This document shows, piece after piece, positions 30,565 through 38,947 of a stretch of 64,000 nucleotides of DNA. Position 1 is the stretch's first letter; each line of letters opens with the position of its first letter. The notes beneath the pieces were generated by a model that worked only from the letters and a program-made list of their open reading frames with translations, did no database searches and was not told the DNA's origin. The stretch lies in NCBI RefSeq assembly GCF_017301635.1, contig NZ_CP071091.1:5468001-5532000 (forward strand), read 5' to 3'. The position numbers were made by a program, and so were the translations under genes. Origin of the DNA: Myxococcus landrumus. GTDB lineage: Bacteria > Myxococcota > Myxococcia > Myxococcales > Myxococcaceae.

Positions 30565-32799
30565 ATGACCTCCCTCTCGGAATTCCTGCAGGTGGCGCCG
30601 GTCGCTCCGGATGTGCTGGCGCCGTCGCTGTGGCTCATCATCGCCCTGCCGCTCTTGGGCGCGTTCATCTGCGGCGTGTTCGGCAAGATGCTGGGCCGCG
30701 CCAACGTGCACCTCATCGCCTGCTCCACCGTGGGCGGCGCGTTCGTGCTGAGCGTGCTGGCCTTCTGGGCCACCAGCAGCATGGACCTGGAGAGCCGCCG
30801 GCTCCTGTCCTTCTTCGTCAACCCGTTCGGCCAGGACCGGGACTACGTGCGGTACGCCATCGCGTACGACTACGGCACCTGGTTCTCCGCGGGCGACTTC
30901 CGGGTGAACTTCGGGCTGATGGTGGACCATCTGTCCGGAATCCTGCTGCTGGTCATCACCGGCGTGGGCTTCCTCATCCACCTGTACTCCACCAGCTACA
31001 TGGAGCACGACCCGGCCTACGCGCGGTTCTTCGCGTACCTGAACCTGTTCGTCGCGGCGATGCTCGTGCTGGTGATGGCCGACAACCTGGTCCTGCTCTT
31101 CGTGGGCTGGGAAGGCGTGGGCATGGCCAGCTACCTGCTCATCGGCTTCTGGTACGAAGACCCCGCGAAGGCGTGGGCCGGCCGCAAGGCGTTCGTCACC
31201 AACCGAATCGGTGACTTCGCGTTCCTCATCGCCACGTTCCTCATGGTCCTCACCGTGGGCGCCTTCACCCGCCAGGCGGATGAGCGCGACTTCACGTCGG
31301 TGGGCACCAGCAGCGAGCGCTACGCGTCGGCGCTGTCCGACAAGGGCCCCGTCACCTTCCTGGGCCTGCAGAAGATGGCCGAGGCGCTGCCCGACGGCGG
31401 CCCTGGCCAGGTGAACCTGTCCACCGTCATCAACGCCGGCCCGCTGGAGGGCTACACGTTCGGCGGGGTGATGACGGCCGCGCTGCTGCTGTTCCTCCTG
31501 GGTGCCGCGGGCAAGAGCGCGCAGCTTCCGCTGTACGTCTGGCTGCCGGACGCGATGGCCGGCCCGACGCCGGTCTCCGCCCTCATCCACGCCGCGACGA
31601 TGGTCACCGCGGGTGTCTACCTGTTCAGCCGCATGTCCGCGCTGCTGGTGCTCAGCCCCACGGCCATGGCCACGGTGGCCATCATCGGCGCGCTGACCTC
31701 GCTGCTCGCGGCGCTCATCGCCTTCGCGCAGGACGACATCAAGAAGGTGCTGGCCTACTCCACCGTGTCCCAGCTGGGCATCATGTTCATGGGCGTGGGC
31801 ATGGGCATCTTCTGGGCGGCGGTGCTCCACCTGGTGACGCACGCGTTCTTCAAGGCGTGCCTCTTCCTCGGCGCCGGCAGCGTGATGCACGGCAACGGGG
31901 ATGAGACGGACATCAAGAAGCTGGGCGGCCTGCGCCGCGAGATGAAGTGGACCTGGGGCACGTTCTTCGTCGCCACCCTGGCCATCACCGGCATCGTCCC
32001 GCTGTCCGGCTTCTTCTCCAAGGACGCCATCTTCCACGGCGTGCACCACAACCACCTGGCGGGCCTGCCCTGGGTGTCCAGCGCCGTCTACTACCTGGGC
32101 CTGCTCATCGCCGCCTGCACCGCGTTCTACATGACGCGCGTGTACCTGCTGACCTTCGAGGGGCCCCGCTCCAAGGAGGCCCGCGTGGCCCACGCGCATG
32201 AGAGCGCGTGGCAGATGACGCTGCCCCTGGTGGTGCTGGCGATTCTCAGCGTGGTGTCGTCCGTGTACGCGTGGCCGCTGTTGAAGGCCTCTGGCGACGG
32301 CCGGCCGCAGCCGGTTTTCGAGAACTTCCTGAGCCCGGTCTTCTCCGCGATGAACCGCGTGGTGGCCACGGGCAAGACGGTGGAGCTGGACACCAGCGTT
32401 CCGGCGCTGGGTGACTACGTCTTCGCGTGGCTCGTCGCCGTGTCCGGCGGCGCGCTGGCGGGCTTCCTGTACCTGAAGTTCTTCCCGTCTCGCGCGGGCC
32501 AGCCGGTTCCGGCGTTCGCCCGGGCGGTGCGCCGCGCGGCGCAGAACAAGTTCTACGTGGATGAGCTGTACGAGCTGGTCATCATCCGGCCCGTGAAGTT
32601 CACCGCCTTCATCCTCTTCCGTGTGGTGGACGCGCTCCTCATCGACACCGTGGCGGTTCGCGGCACGGCGTGGGTGACGGCGCGAGTGGGCAGCGCGCTG
32701 CGCTACGTCCAGTCGGGCGACGCGCAGGCCTACGCCGCAGTGATGGCCCTCGCCCTTGTGGGCGGCGTGGCTTACGCCCTCATCCAGGTGCTGCAATGA
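30565..32799 (+). CDS. nuoL: NADH-quinone oxidoreductase subunit L
   Basis: A 744-residue antiporter-like proton-pumping subunit with about 16 membrane helices. Recognisable blocks are LFVGWEGVGMASYLLIGFWY, AGKSAQLPLYVWLPDAMAGPTPVSALIHAATMVTAG and DDIKKVLAYSTVSQLG, with the conserved Lys and Glu of the channel. A long lateral C-terminal helix follows, as the family predicts. It is somewhat longer than the E. coli subunit (613), with extra residues near 230-290 and in the C-terminal third. Its stop overlaps the nuoM start (ATGA). Confidence 0.95.
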   Translation: MTSLSEFLQVAPVAPDVLAPSLWLIIALPLLGAFICGVFGKMLGRANVHLIACSTVGGAFVLSVLAFWATSSMDLESRRLLSFFVNPFGQDRDYVRYAIAYDYGTWFSAGDFRVNFGLMVDHLSGILLLVITGVGFLIHLYSTSYMEHDPAYARFFAYLNLFVAAMLVLVMADNLVLLFVGWEGVGMASYLLIGFWYEDPAKAWAGRKAFVTNRIGDFAFLIATFLMVLTVGAFTRQADERDFTSVGTSSERYASALSDKGPVTFLGLQKMAEALPDGGPGQVNLSTVINAGPLEGYTFGGVMTAALLLFLLGAAGKSAQLPLYVWLPDAMAGPTPVSALIHAATMVTAGVYLFSRMSALLVLSPTAMATVAIIGALTSLLAALIAFAQDDIKKVLAYSTVSQLGIMFMGVGMGIFWAAVLHLVTHAFFKACLFLGAGSVMHGNGDETDIKKLGGLRREMKWTWGTFFVATLAITGIVPLSGFFSKDAIFHGVHHNHLAGLPWVSSAVYYLGLLIAACTAFYMTRVYLLTFEGPRSKEARVAHAHESAWQMTLPLVVLAILSVVSSVYAWPLLKASGDGRPQPVFENFLSPVFSAMNRVVATGKTVELDTSVPALGDYVFAWLVAVSGGALAGFLYLKFFPSRAGQPVPAFARAVRRAAQNKFYVDELYELVIIRPVKFTAFILFRVVDALLIDTVAVRGTAWVTARVGSALRYVQSGDAQAYAAVMALALVGGVAYALIQVLQ

Positions 32800-34535
32800 G
32801 CTTCTTCGACACCCACCTGCTCAACCTCGTCGTCTTCCTGCCGCTGGTCTTCGCGGCGCTGGTGCTGCTGCTGCCCGCGGGTGAGTCCGGGCAGATTCGC
32901 ACCGTCACGTTCATCGGCATGGTCATCGACATGCTCGTGGGCGTGTGGGCGTACCTCCGCTTCGAGACGGGCGGCCCCGAGTTCCAGATGGAGTATCGGG
33001 TGCACTGGTTCAAGGAGTTCGGGCTGAGCTACCACCTGGGCGTGGATGGCCTGGCCGTGAGCCTGCTCCTGCTCACCGTGTTCCTGGGCCCCCTGGTGGT
33101 GCTGGCCTCCACCACGTACATCAGCCACCGCATCAAGGAGTTCCACCTGGCGCTGCTGGTGCTCCAGACGACGATGCTGGGCGCGCTGGTGTCGCTGGAC
33201 GTGCTGCTCTTCTACATCTTCTTCGAGGCCATGCTCATCCCCATGTACCTGCTGGTGGGTGTGTGGGGCGCCGAGGACCGCCAGATGGCGGCGGTGAAGT
33301 TCTTCCTCTACACGCTGGTCGGCTCGCTGCTGATGCTGGTGGCGCTCATCGCCGTGTACTTCATCGCGCTGCCCCCGGGCGCGCGCTCGTTCGACTACGC
33401 GAGCATCTACAACGGCCTGTTGGACGCGAACCGGCAGCTCTCGGCGTGCAAGGCAGGTCCCGCGGGTGCGTGTGACTCGCTCACGGGCATGGCCGCGACG
33501 ATGTACACCTGGGGCCCGTGGCTGTTCGCCGCCTTCGCGCTGGCGTTCGCCATCAAGGTTCCGATGTGGCCGGTGCACACCTGGTTGCCGGACGCGCACG
33601 TCCAGGCGCCGGTGGCGGGCTCCATGATTCTGGCCGGCGTGATGCTGAAGATGGGCACCTTCGGCTTCTGGCGCTACGCGATTCCGCTCTTCCCGGTGGC
33701 CGCGCAGCAGGCGCGCCCGTTCCTGGCGACGCTGTCCGTGATTGGCATCGTCTACGGCGCGCTGATGTGCCTGGCGCAGCGGGACATCAAGAAGCTGATT
33801 GCCTACTCGTCCGTGAGCCACCTGGGCTACTGCATGCTGGGCATGCTGGCCGTGACGGCCGAGGGTGCCACGGGCAGCGCGTACCAGATGCTCAACCACG
33901 GCATCTCGACGGGCGCGCTGTTCCTCCTGTTCGGCTTCCTCTACGAGCGCCGCCACTCGCGGCTCATGGCGGACTTCGGCGGCATCGCGAAGGTGATGCC
34001 GGTGTTCACCGTGGCCTTCATCATCATCACCTTCTCCTCGGTGGCGGTGCCGGGCACCAACGGCTTCATCGGTGAGTTCCTGGTGCTGCTGGGCACCTTC
34101 AAGAGCGACCTGGGCGCGGCCGCGGGCAACCCGCACCTGACGACGGTGTTCGGCGCGTTCGCCACGCTGGGCGTCATCCTGGGCGCGGCCTACATGCTGT
34201 GGATGGTGCAGAAGGTGTTCTTCGGCAGCCTCACGCACCGGGAGAACCAGCACCTGAGCGACATGAACCTGCGCGAGATGCTCACGGTGCTGCCCTTCAT
34301 CATCCTCGTGGGGGTGATGGGCCTGATGCCGCAGCCGTTCCTGGACCGCATCGAGCCGTCCACCGACCGCTTCATCGCCCGCGCCCGCGTGGGCACCCCC
34401 GGCGCCAACCTTGCGTTGGACCAGCTGCGCGTGGAGGTGATGTCCGTGGCCTCCGACTCCACGGTGGCGCTGCCGGGCACGCCTTCCCCGCTCGCCGCCC
34501 GGGTTGTTCCTTCGACTCGGCCGTCCGCCGACTGA
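32796..34535 (+). CDS. nuoM: NADH-quinone oxidoreductase subunit M
   Basis: A 579-residue proton-pumping subunit with about 14 helices. Markers are FFEAMLIPMYLLVGVWG, KVPMWPVHTWLPDAHVQAPVAGSMILAGVMLKMGTFGFWR and RDIKKLIAYSSVSHLGYCMLG. An insertion near residues 190-230 and an extra polar C-terminal tail of about 50 residues make it longer than the roughly 510 residues usual in E. coli. ATG 32796 overlaps the nuoL stop. nuoN follows after 9 bases. Confidence 0.95.
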   Translation: MSFFDTHLLNLVVFLPLVFAALVLLLPAGESGQIRTVTFIGMVIDMLVGVWAYLRFETGGPEFQMEYRVHWFKEFGLSYHLGVDGLAVSLLLLTVFLGPLVVLASTTYISHRIKEFHLALLVLQTTMLGALVSLDVLLFYIFFEAMLIPMYLLVGVWGAEDRQMAAVKFFLYTLVGSLLMLVALIAVYFIALPPGARSFDYASIYNGLLDANRQLSACKAGPAGACDSLTGMAATMYTWGPWLFAAFALAFAIKVPMWPVHTWLPDAHVQAPVAGSMILAGVMLKMGTFGFWRYAIPLFPVAAQQARPFLATLSVIGIVYGALMCLAQRDIKKLIAYSSVSHLGYCMLGMLAVTAEGATGSAYQMLNHGISTGALFLLFGFLYERRHSRLMADFGGIAKVMPVFTVAFIIITFSSVAVPGTNGFIGEFLVLLGTFKSDLGAAAGNPHLTTVFGAFATLGVILGAAYMLWMVQKVFFGSLTHRENQHLSDMNLREMLTVLPFIILVGVMGLMPQPFLDRIEPSTDRFIARARVGTPGANLALDQLRVEVMSVASDSTVALPGTPSPLAARVVPSTRPSAD

Positions 34536-34544
34536 GTTCCCACC

Positions 34545-36107
34545 ATGATCCTGCCCAACCTCACCCTGGCAGACTTCCTCCCGCTGCTGCCCGCCATCAT
34601 CCTGGCGGTGGGCGCTTGCGTCCTGTTGTTGTCGGAGGTGTTCCTCGCCGCCACCTCGTCGCGCTCGTATCAGGCGGTGCTCGCCGTGGTGGCGTCGGTG
34701 GCGGCCGGCGCCGTGGCCCTGGCCTCCATGTTCGAGCCGGCGGGCGAGGTGTTCCTCGGCTTCGGCGTGATGGACCCGTTCTCCAGCTTCCTCACCTTCG
34801 TGGTGTGCCTGGGGCTGGGGCTGGCGTCGCTGAGCTCCGTGAGCTTCCTTCGCAAGCGAGGCGCGGAGCGCGGTGAGTTCTACGCGCTGATGCTCTTCGC
34901 CGGCGCGGGCATGAGCCTGCTGGCGCTGTCCAACGAGCTCATCACCCTGTTCGTCAACATCGAGGTCCTCTCCATCGCGACCTACGCGCTGACGTCGTAC
35001 CTGCGGCGCGGCACGCGGCCCTCCGAGGCGGGCTTCAAGTACTTCATCCTGGGCGCGTTCTCCTCCGCGGTGCTGCTGTACGGCGCGGCGCTGGTGTACG
35101 GCGCCACGGGCACCACCAAGCTGACGGCGATGGCCGGCCCCCTGGCGAGCGCGCTCGCGACGCAGCCGGCGCTGGTCTACACGGGCCTCATCCTCCTGGG
35201 CGCGGGCTTCGCCTTCAAGGTGGCCGCGGTGCCGTTCCACATGTGGACACCGGACGTGTACGAGGGTGCCCCCACCCCCGTCACCGCGCTGATGAGCGCG
35301 GGCGTGAAGGCCGCGGCCTTCGCGGCGCTGGTCCGCGTGTTCCTCACGATGGGCAAGAGCATCGACCCGCATCTGCCCCTGGTGCTGTTCTCCACCATGG
35401 CGTTCCTCACCATGGTCGTGGGCAACCTGCTGGCGATTCCGCAGCGCAACGTGAAGCGCATGCTGGCGTACTCGTCCATCGCGCACGCCGGCTACCTGCT
35501 GGTGGGCGTGGCGGCGCTCTTCGTCACCGCGCCGGGCGAGCAGTTCCGGCTGCTCGGTCCGTCCGAGCTGACGGGTGGCTCGCCTCTGGAGCTGGTGCGC
35601 TCGCAGGCGCTGCGCGGCATCCTGTTCTACCTCCTGGCGTATACCTTCAGCGCGGTGGGTGCCTTCACCCTGGTGTCCGTGCTCGAGCGCCGCGAGGACG
35701 AGGAGAAGGGCACCGCGTGGGACCTGGAGCGCTTCAGCGGACTCGCGCAGCGCCGTCCGGGTTGGGCGGTGGCCATGGCCGCGTTCATGCTGTCGCTGGG
35801 CGGGATTCCTCCCACCATCGGCTTCATGAGCAAGCTGCTCATCTTCCAGAGCGCGGTGGACTCGGGCCTCATCGGCCTGGCCATCATCGGCGTGCTCTCC
35901 AGCGCGGCGGGCGTCTATTACTACCTGCGCGTGGTGGTCTACATGTTCATGCGCCCGGTGCCCGAGGGTGCCCAGACGCTGGAGCGCAGCTGGTCCACCG
36001 AGCTGGCCCTGGTGCTCTCCACCGCGGGCGTCATCATCCTCGGCATCCTGCCCGGCCCGCTCACCAGCTGGCTGGTGCAGGCCAGCAGCATCTTCAGCGG
36101 CCAGTAG
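34545..36107 (+). CDS. nuoN: NADH-quinone oxidoreductase subunit N
   Basis: A 520-residue proton-pumping subunit, third of the antiporter-like set. Markers are ITLFVNIEVLSIATYALTSY, GFAFKVAAVPFHMWTPDVYEGAPTPVTALMS, RNVKRMLAYSSIAHAGYLLVG and GGIPPTIGFMSKLLIF. It is the last gene of the cluster and is followed by a strong hairpin. No nuoA-D or G-I genes occur in the window. Confidence 0.95.
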   Translation: MILPNLTLADFLPLLPAIILAVGACVLLLSEVFLAATSSRSYQAVLAVVASVAAGAVALASMFEPAGEVFLGFGVMDPFSSFLTFVVCLGLGLASLSSVSFLRKRGAERGEFYALMLFAGAGMSLLALSNELITLFVNIEVLSIATYALTSYLRRGTRPSEAGFKYFILGAFSSAVLLYGAALVYGATGTTKLTAMAGPLASALATQPALVYTGLILLGAGFAFKVAAVPFHMWTPDVYEGAPTPVTALMSAGVKAAAFAALVRVFLTMGKSIDPHLPLVLFSTMAFLTMVVGNLLAIPQRNVKRMLAYSSIAHAGYLLVGVAALFVTAPGEQFRLLGPSELTGGSPLELVRSQALRGILFYLLAYTFSAVGAFTLVSVLERREDEEKGTAWDLERFSGLAQRRPGWAVAMAAFMLSLGGIPPTIGFMSKLLIFQSAVDSGLIGLAIIGVLSSAAGVYYYLRVVVYMFMRPVPEGAQTLERSWSTELALVLSTAGVIILGILPGPLTSWLVQASSIFSGQ

Positions 36108-36147
36108 GCCCTGCCTCCGCTACGGGGTTTCGCCCCGTGGCTCACTC

Positions 36148-36178
36148 CGCCCGCCCCGGCTTCGTGCCCGGGCGGGCG
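36148..36178 (+). terminator. Terminator of the nuo cluster
   Basis: A 9-bp G/C stem (36148-36156 with 36170-36178), extended by two more pairs after one mismatch, is followed by TTGTCGTTT. It lies 40 bases after nuoN and before the convergent acetyltransferase gene; a smaller 6-bp hairpin precedes it at 36122-36138. Confidence 0.65.
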
Positions 36179-36215
36179 TTGTCGTTTCAGGGGGCCTCCG
36201 GGCTGGGGGCTCCCG

Positions 36216-37073
36216 CTACGGCGCGAGCTTGGGGAGCGCTCCGCGCAGCTCGTAGGTCTCCAGGCTCACCTCCGCGCCCAGCTCCCGGAGCCGCTGCTCG
36301 AGTGGCTCATCATCCGTCATCACCACGTTCAGGAACGGGCGGGACTCTCCCATCAAGGAGAAGGCGGCTTCCATCAGCGCCCTCGCGTGTCCCAGGGACT
36401 CGGCGAAGAAGGGGAAGAGCAACCGGCTCCCGGCGCGGAAGTCCATCAAGCCCAGGGGACTCGTCGACTCGCCGCCGCCCTCATGCGCCAGTCGCAGCAG
36501 CCGGTGGCCCGTCTGCGTCCCGAAGCGGGCCAGCTTGCCCGGCAACATCCGCCAGGCCTCCGTCAGCGGCTCGCAGTGGCTCGGCTCGATGGGCACCACC
36601 ACCAGTCCCGTGGGCACCGGGGGCAGTTGCTCCAGGTGGGCCCGGGTCACCTTCAGGTTGATGGCCGACCGCTCGCGCCGCAGGCCCAGCGAGGTGTAGA
36701 GCCCGAGCGCCGCGACGTTGTCGCGCTTCACGTTGAGCGCCCAGAACTGGCACCCCTGCGAGTGGAAGCGCTGGGCGGCATGGCGCATCAGCCACCGCCC
36801 CAGGCCCTGGCGACGCGCGAAGGGCGCCACCACGAGCTGCCCCACGTAGCCCCACGCTCCCAGCACATCCGTCGTCGAGTAGCCGCCCACCGCCCCATCC
36901 GGCCCTTCCGCGAAGAAGGTGCGCGAGGCCATGTCCTCGACCCACATCGACTCGGGGGGCGGCGGCTCCTCCAGTCCGAGCTCCGTGAACAGGCGGGCGA
37001 ACGTCTCGTACTCGTCAGGGCGTCCGAGCCTCAACACCCACGGACACGGCAGGCTTCCTACCTCCACCGCCAT
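36216..37073 (-). CDS. GNAT-family N-acetyltransferase
   Basis: A 285-residue protein with one clear GNAT domain (~20-150): the acetyl-CoA-binding segment YVGQLVVAPFARRQGLGRWLMRHA with the Q/RxxGxG/A pattern, then FWALNVKRDNVAALGLYTSLGL. The C-terminal half (~160-285) may be a second, degenerate GNAT fold. Substrate unknown. It lies directly downstream of the pxr small RNA on the same strand; in published descriptions of pxr an acetyltransferase gene flanks it, as I recall. It is separated from pxr by a terminator, so it is probably transcribed from another start. Confidence 0.85.
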   Translation of the reverse strand: MAVEVGSLPCPWVLRLGRPDEYETFARLFTELGLEEPPPPESMWVEDMASRTFFAEGPDGAVGGYSTTDVLGAWGYVGQLVVAPFARRQGLGRWLMRHAAQRFHSQGCQFWALNVKRDNVAALGLYTSLGLRRERSAINLKVTRAHLEQLPPVPTGLVVVPIEPSHCEPLTEAWRMLPGKLARFGTQTGHRLLRLAHEGGGESTSPLGLMDFRAGSRLLFPFFAESLGHARALMEAAFSLMGESRPFLNVVMTDDEPLEQRLRELGAEVSLETYELRGALPKLAP

Positions 37074-37140
37074 CAGCCACTCCTTCCAGAAGGTTGGAGT
37101 GAATCCCGACGCGAGGCCTGTTCAAAGCCCGACGATGCCC

Positions 37141-37181
37141 AAAAGAAGGCGGCCCGACACTCCAGGGGAGGGCCGGGCCGC
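37141..37181 (-). terminator. Intrinsic terminator of pxr
   Basis: A perfect 8-bp G/C stem (37174-37181 with 37149-37156, read on the minus strand) with a 17-nt loop is followed directly by CTTCTTTT. It closes the small RNA about 68 bases before the acetyltransferase start. Confidence 0.8.
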
Positions 37182-37261
37182 GGGTCTTCTGAAGGTGACT
37201 CACCGGAAGTGCTGAAGGGGTGGGGGGGAACCGCCTTCAGCCTCGCTTCGATGTGTCCCGC
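37141..37261 (-). ncRNA. pxr: Pxr small RNA (developmental regulator)
   Basis: A sigma-54 promoter predicts a start near 37261, and an 8-bp GCGGCCCG/CGGGCCGC terminator stem (37149-37156 with 37174-37181) followed by CTTCTTTT predicts an end near 37141, so the RNA is about 121 nt. The first stem-loop has 8-bp arms (37234-37241 with 37211-37218) whose loop contains seven consecutive C residues (plus-strand G at 37222-37228). Pxr of Myxococcus xanthus is a ~120-nt inhibitor of fruiting-body development next to an NtrC-type activator; its known mutation lies, as I recall, in a run of seven cytosines. The match of length, structure, C-run and neighbours supports the call. Confidence 0.88.
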
Positions 37262-37271
37262 GGGAACCTAT

Positions 37272-37287
37272 AGCAGCCGTCGTGCCA
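37272..37287 (-). promoter_or_regulatory. Sigma-54 promoter of pxr
   Basis: On the minus strand TGGCAC, five bases, then CTGCT. The GG at -25/-24 (37286-37285) and GC at -13/-12 (37274-37273) have exactly ten bases between them, as sigma-54 requires. Predicted +1 is 37261. The sigma-54 gene rpoN is itself in this window. Confidence 0.85.
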
Positions 37288-37365
37288 CGAGACGTTTTCA
37301 GGCGAACACCCGTCTTTTCATGCACTTAGCGGTCTGCCCAACCTTGTCCAACCTCGGTGATTGCA

Positions 37366-37398
37366 TTTCAGCCCTGCAATCGACTTGCAGATCTGAAA
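37366..37398. promoter_or_regulatory. Dyad, candidate PxrR enhancer site
   Basis: A 33-bp dyad: TTTCAG-2-CTGCAA-5-TTGCAG-2-CTGAAA. Both half-site pairs are perfect inverted repeats about a centre at 37382, which is 121 bp upstream of the predicted pxr start. Position and symmetry suit an enhancer-binding site for an NtrC-type dimer. Confidence 0.65.
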
Positions 37399-37425
37399 AG
37401 AGCCAATGATTCCAGTCGTTTGGCT
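37395..37425 (-). terminator. Possible terminator of pxrR
   Basis: On the minus strand, AGCCAA (37425-37420) pairs with TTGGCT (37406-37401) around a 13-nt loop and is followed by CTTTTC. It lies about 75 bases after the pxrR stop and would separate the pxrR message from pxr. The stem is short (6 bp), and the tail overlaps the dyad. Confidence 0.4.
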
Positions 37426-37498
37426 TTTTCACCGATGAAGCGGACCGATTTTGGGATTTCCAACCCTGGGTGCGCAGGGGTCCCACCTCGGTGCCGCC

Positions 37499-38947
37499 CT
37501 ACTCCCGAGCCACGTCGCTGGGCGGGCGCAGGTTGAGCCGCTTCATCTTTCGCCAGAGGGTGGTGGACGAGACACCGAGCTCGTCGGCCACCCGGGCCAG
37601 GTCCACGCCGTGGCGCTCCAGGGACTGGGCAATGGCGCGGCGCTCGGCATCCTCCACCACCTGGGCCAGGGTGGGCCCGCCGCTCCCGCTGGAGACCAGG
37701 CCCTGCGGCCCGTCGGAAGTGGCCGTGCTGCTGGCACCGCCAGTCGGAGGCGTCAGGCGCGCCTGGCGCAGGGGGAAGTCCTCGGGCAGCAGCTCGTCCG
37801 CCTCCGCGAGCGCGGCGGCCTGCTCCACCAGGTTCTCCAGCTCGCGCACGTTGCCAGGGAAGTCGTAGCCCATCAGGTGCGTCACGGCGGCGGCCGACAA
37901 GCGCCGGGGATTGGGGCTGCGGGCGTTGGCGCGCTCCAGGAAGTGCTCGGCGAGCGCGGGCACGTCCTCCAGGCGCTCTCGCAGCGGCGGCACTCGCAGC
38001 GTCACCACGTTGAGGCGGTAGTAGAGGTCCTGACGGAAGCGCTTCTCGCGGACCTCCAGCTCGATGTCGCGATTGGTGGCGGCCACGGTGCGCACGTCGA
38101 CGCGCAGCGCGGTGGACTCACCCACGCGGCGCACCTCGCCCTCCTGGAGGGCTCGCAGCAGCTTGGACTGGAACGTGGGGCTGGTCTCCGTCACCTCGTC
38201 GATGAAGAGCGTGCCGCCGTCGGCCTCCTCGAAGAGTCCGCGACGCGTCTTCACCGCGCCCGTGAAGGCGCCCTTGGCGTGGCCGAACAGCTCGCTCTCC
38301 AGCAGCGTCTCGCTGATGGCCGCGCAATTGACGGGGACGAAGGAGCGCGACTTGCGCCGGCTGTGCGCATGGAGTGCTCGCGCCACCAGCTCCTTGCCTG
38401 TGCCGCTCTCGCCCTGGATGAGCACGGTGGCGTCGCTCTGCGCCACGCGCATCAACCTCGCGGTGAGGTCGCGCATCGCCGCGCTGCGGCCCACGAGCGC
38501 GGACAGGCCATGGCGCTGGTTGAAGTCCGTGGCCAGGTTGTCCACGTCGCGCAAGAGGCGCGCTCGCTCCAGGGCGCGCTCCACGCGGTAGCGAAGCTCG
38601 CTCTCCTTGAAGGGCTTGGTGACGTAGTCGTAGGCCCCCAGGCGCATGGCCTCCACCGCGCTCTCGATGGAGCCGAACGCCGTCATCATGATGATTTGAA
38701 GACGGGGGGCCACCTCCAGCGCGCGCCGGAGCAACGTCAGCCCATCCATGGGCTCCATCTTCAGGTCCGTCAGCAGCAGGTCCATGCTGCCACCGGCGAG
38801 GTGGCCCAGGGCCTCGTCACCCGTGCCGGCCTCGAAGACGGTGTAGTTCTCCGCGCGCAGGAGCAGCGCGGTGGTGGCGCGCATGTTGCGCTGGTCATCC
38901 ACGACGAGGATGCGTCCACGGGACGGCGGGGTGTTCGCGTCAGTCAT
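37499..38947 (-). CDS. pxrR: NtrC-family sigma-54 activator PxrR
   Basis: A 482-residue response regulator. The receiver (~8-125) has ILVVDDQ, phosphoacceptor Asp in LLTDLKMEPMDG, and Lys in YVTKPFKE. The AAA+ domain (~145-375) has Walker A GESGTGKE, the sigma-54-contacting GAFTGA, and Walker B GTLFIDEV. A Fis-type helix-turn-helix ends the protein (DLARVADELGVSSTTLWRKMKR). In M. xanthus the NtrC-like gene beside pxr controls the small RNA. The ATG overlaps the stop of the kinase gene by 4 bases, so the pair is coupled. Confidence 0.88.
   Translation of the reverse strand: MTDANTPPSRGRILVVDDQRNMRATTALLLRAENYTVFEAGTGDEALGHLAGGSMDLLLTDLKMEPMDGLTLLRRALEVAPRLQIIMMTAFGSIESAVEAMRLGAYDYVTKPFKESELRYRVERALERARLLRDVDNLATDFNQRHGLSALVGRSAAMRDLTARLMRVAQSDATVLIQGESGTGKELVARALHAHSRRKSRSFVPVNCAAISETLLESELFGHAKGAFTGAVKTRRGLFEEADGGTLFIDEVTETSPTFQSKLLRALQEGEVRRVGESTALRVDVRTVAATNRDIELEVREKRFRQDLYYRLNVVTLRVPPLRERLEDVPALAEHFLERANARSPNPRRLSAAAVTHLMGYDFPGNVRELENLVEQAAALAEADELLPEDFPLRQARLTPPTGGASSTATSDGPQGLVSSGSGGPTLAQVVEDAERRAIAQSLERHGVDLARVADELGVSSTTLWRKMKRLNLRPPSDVARE

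Noticed and set aside
30478..32796. 772-codon open frame antisense to nuoL
   Set aside because: The product is His/Arg/Glu-rich and without domains, a usual shadow of G+C-rich genes; nuoL is unmistakable.
32772..35486. 904-codon open frame antisense to nuoM and nuoN
   Set aside because: Same reason; composition is that of a reversed membrane-protein gene.
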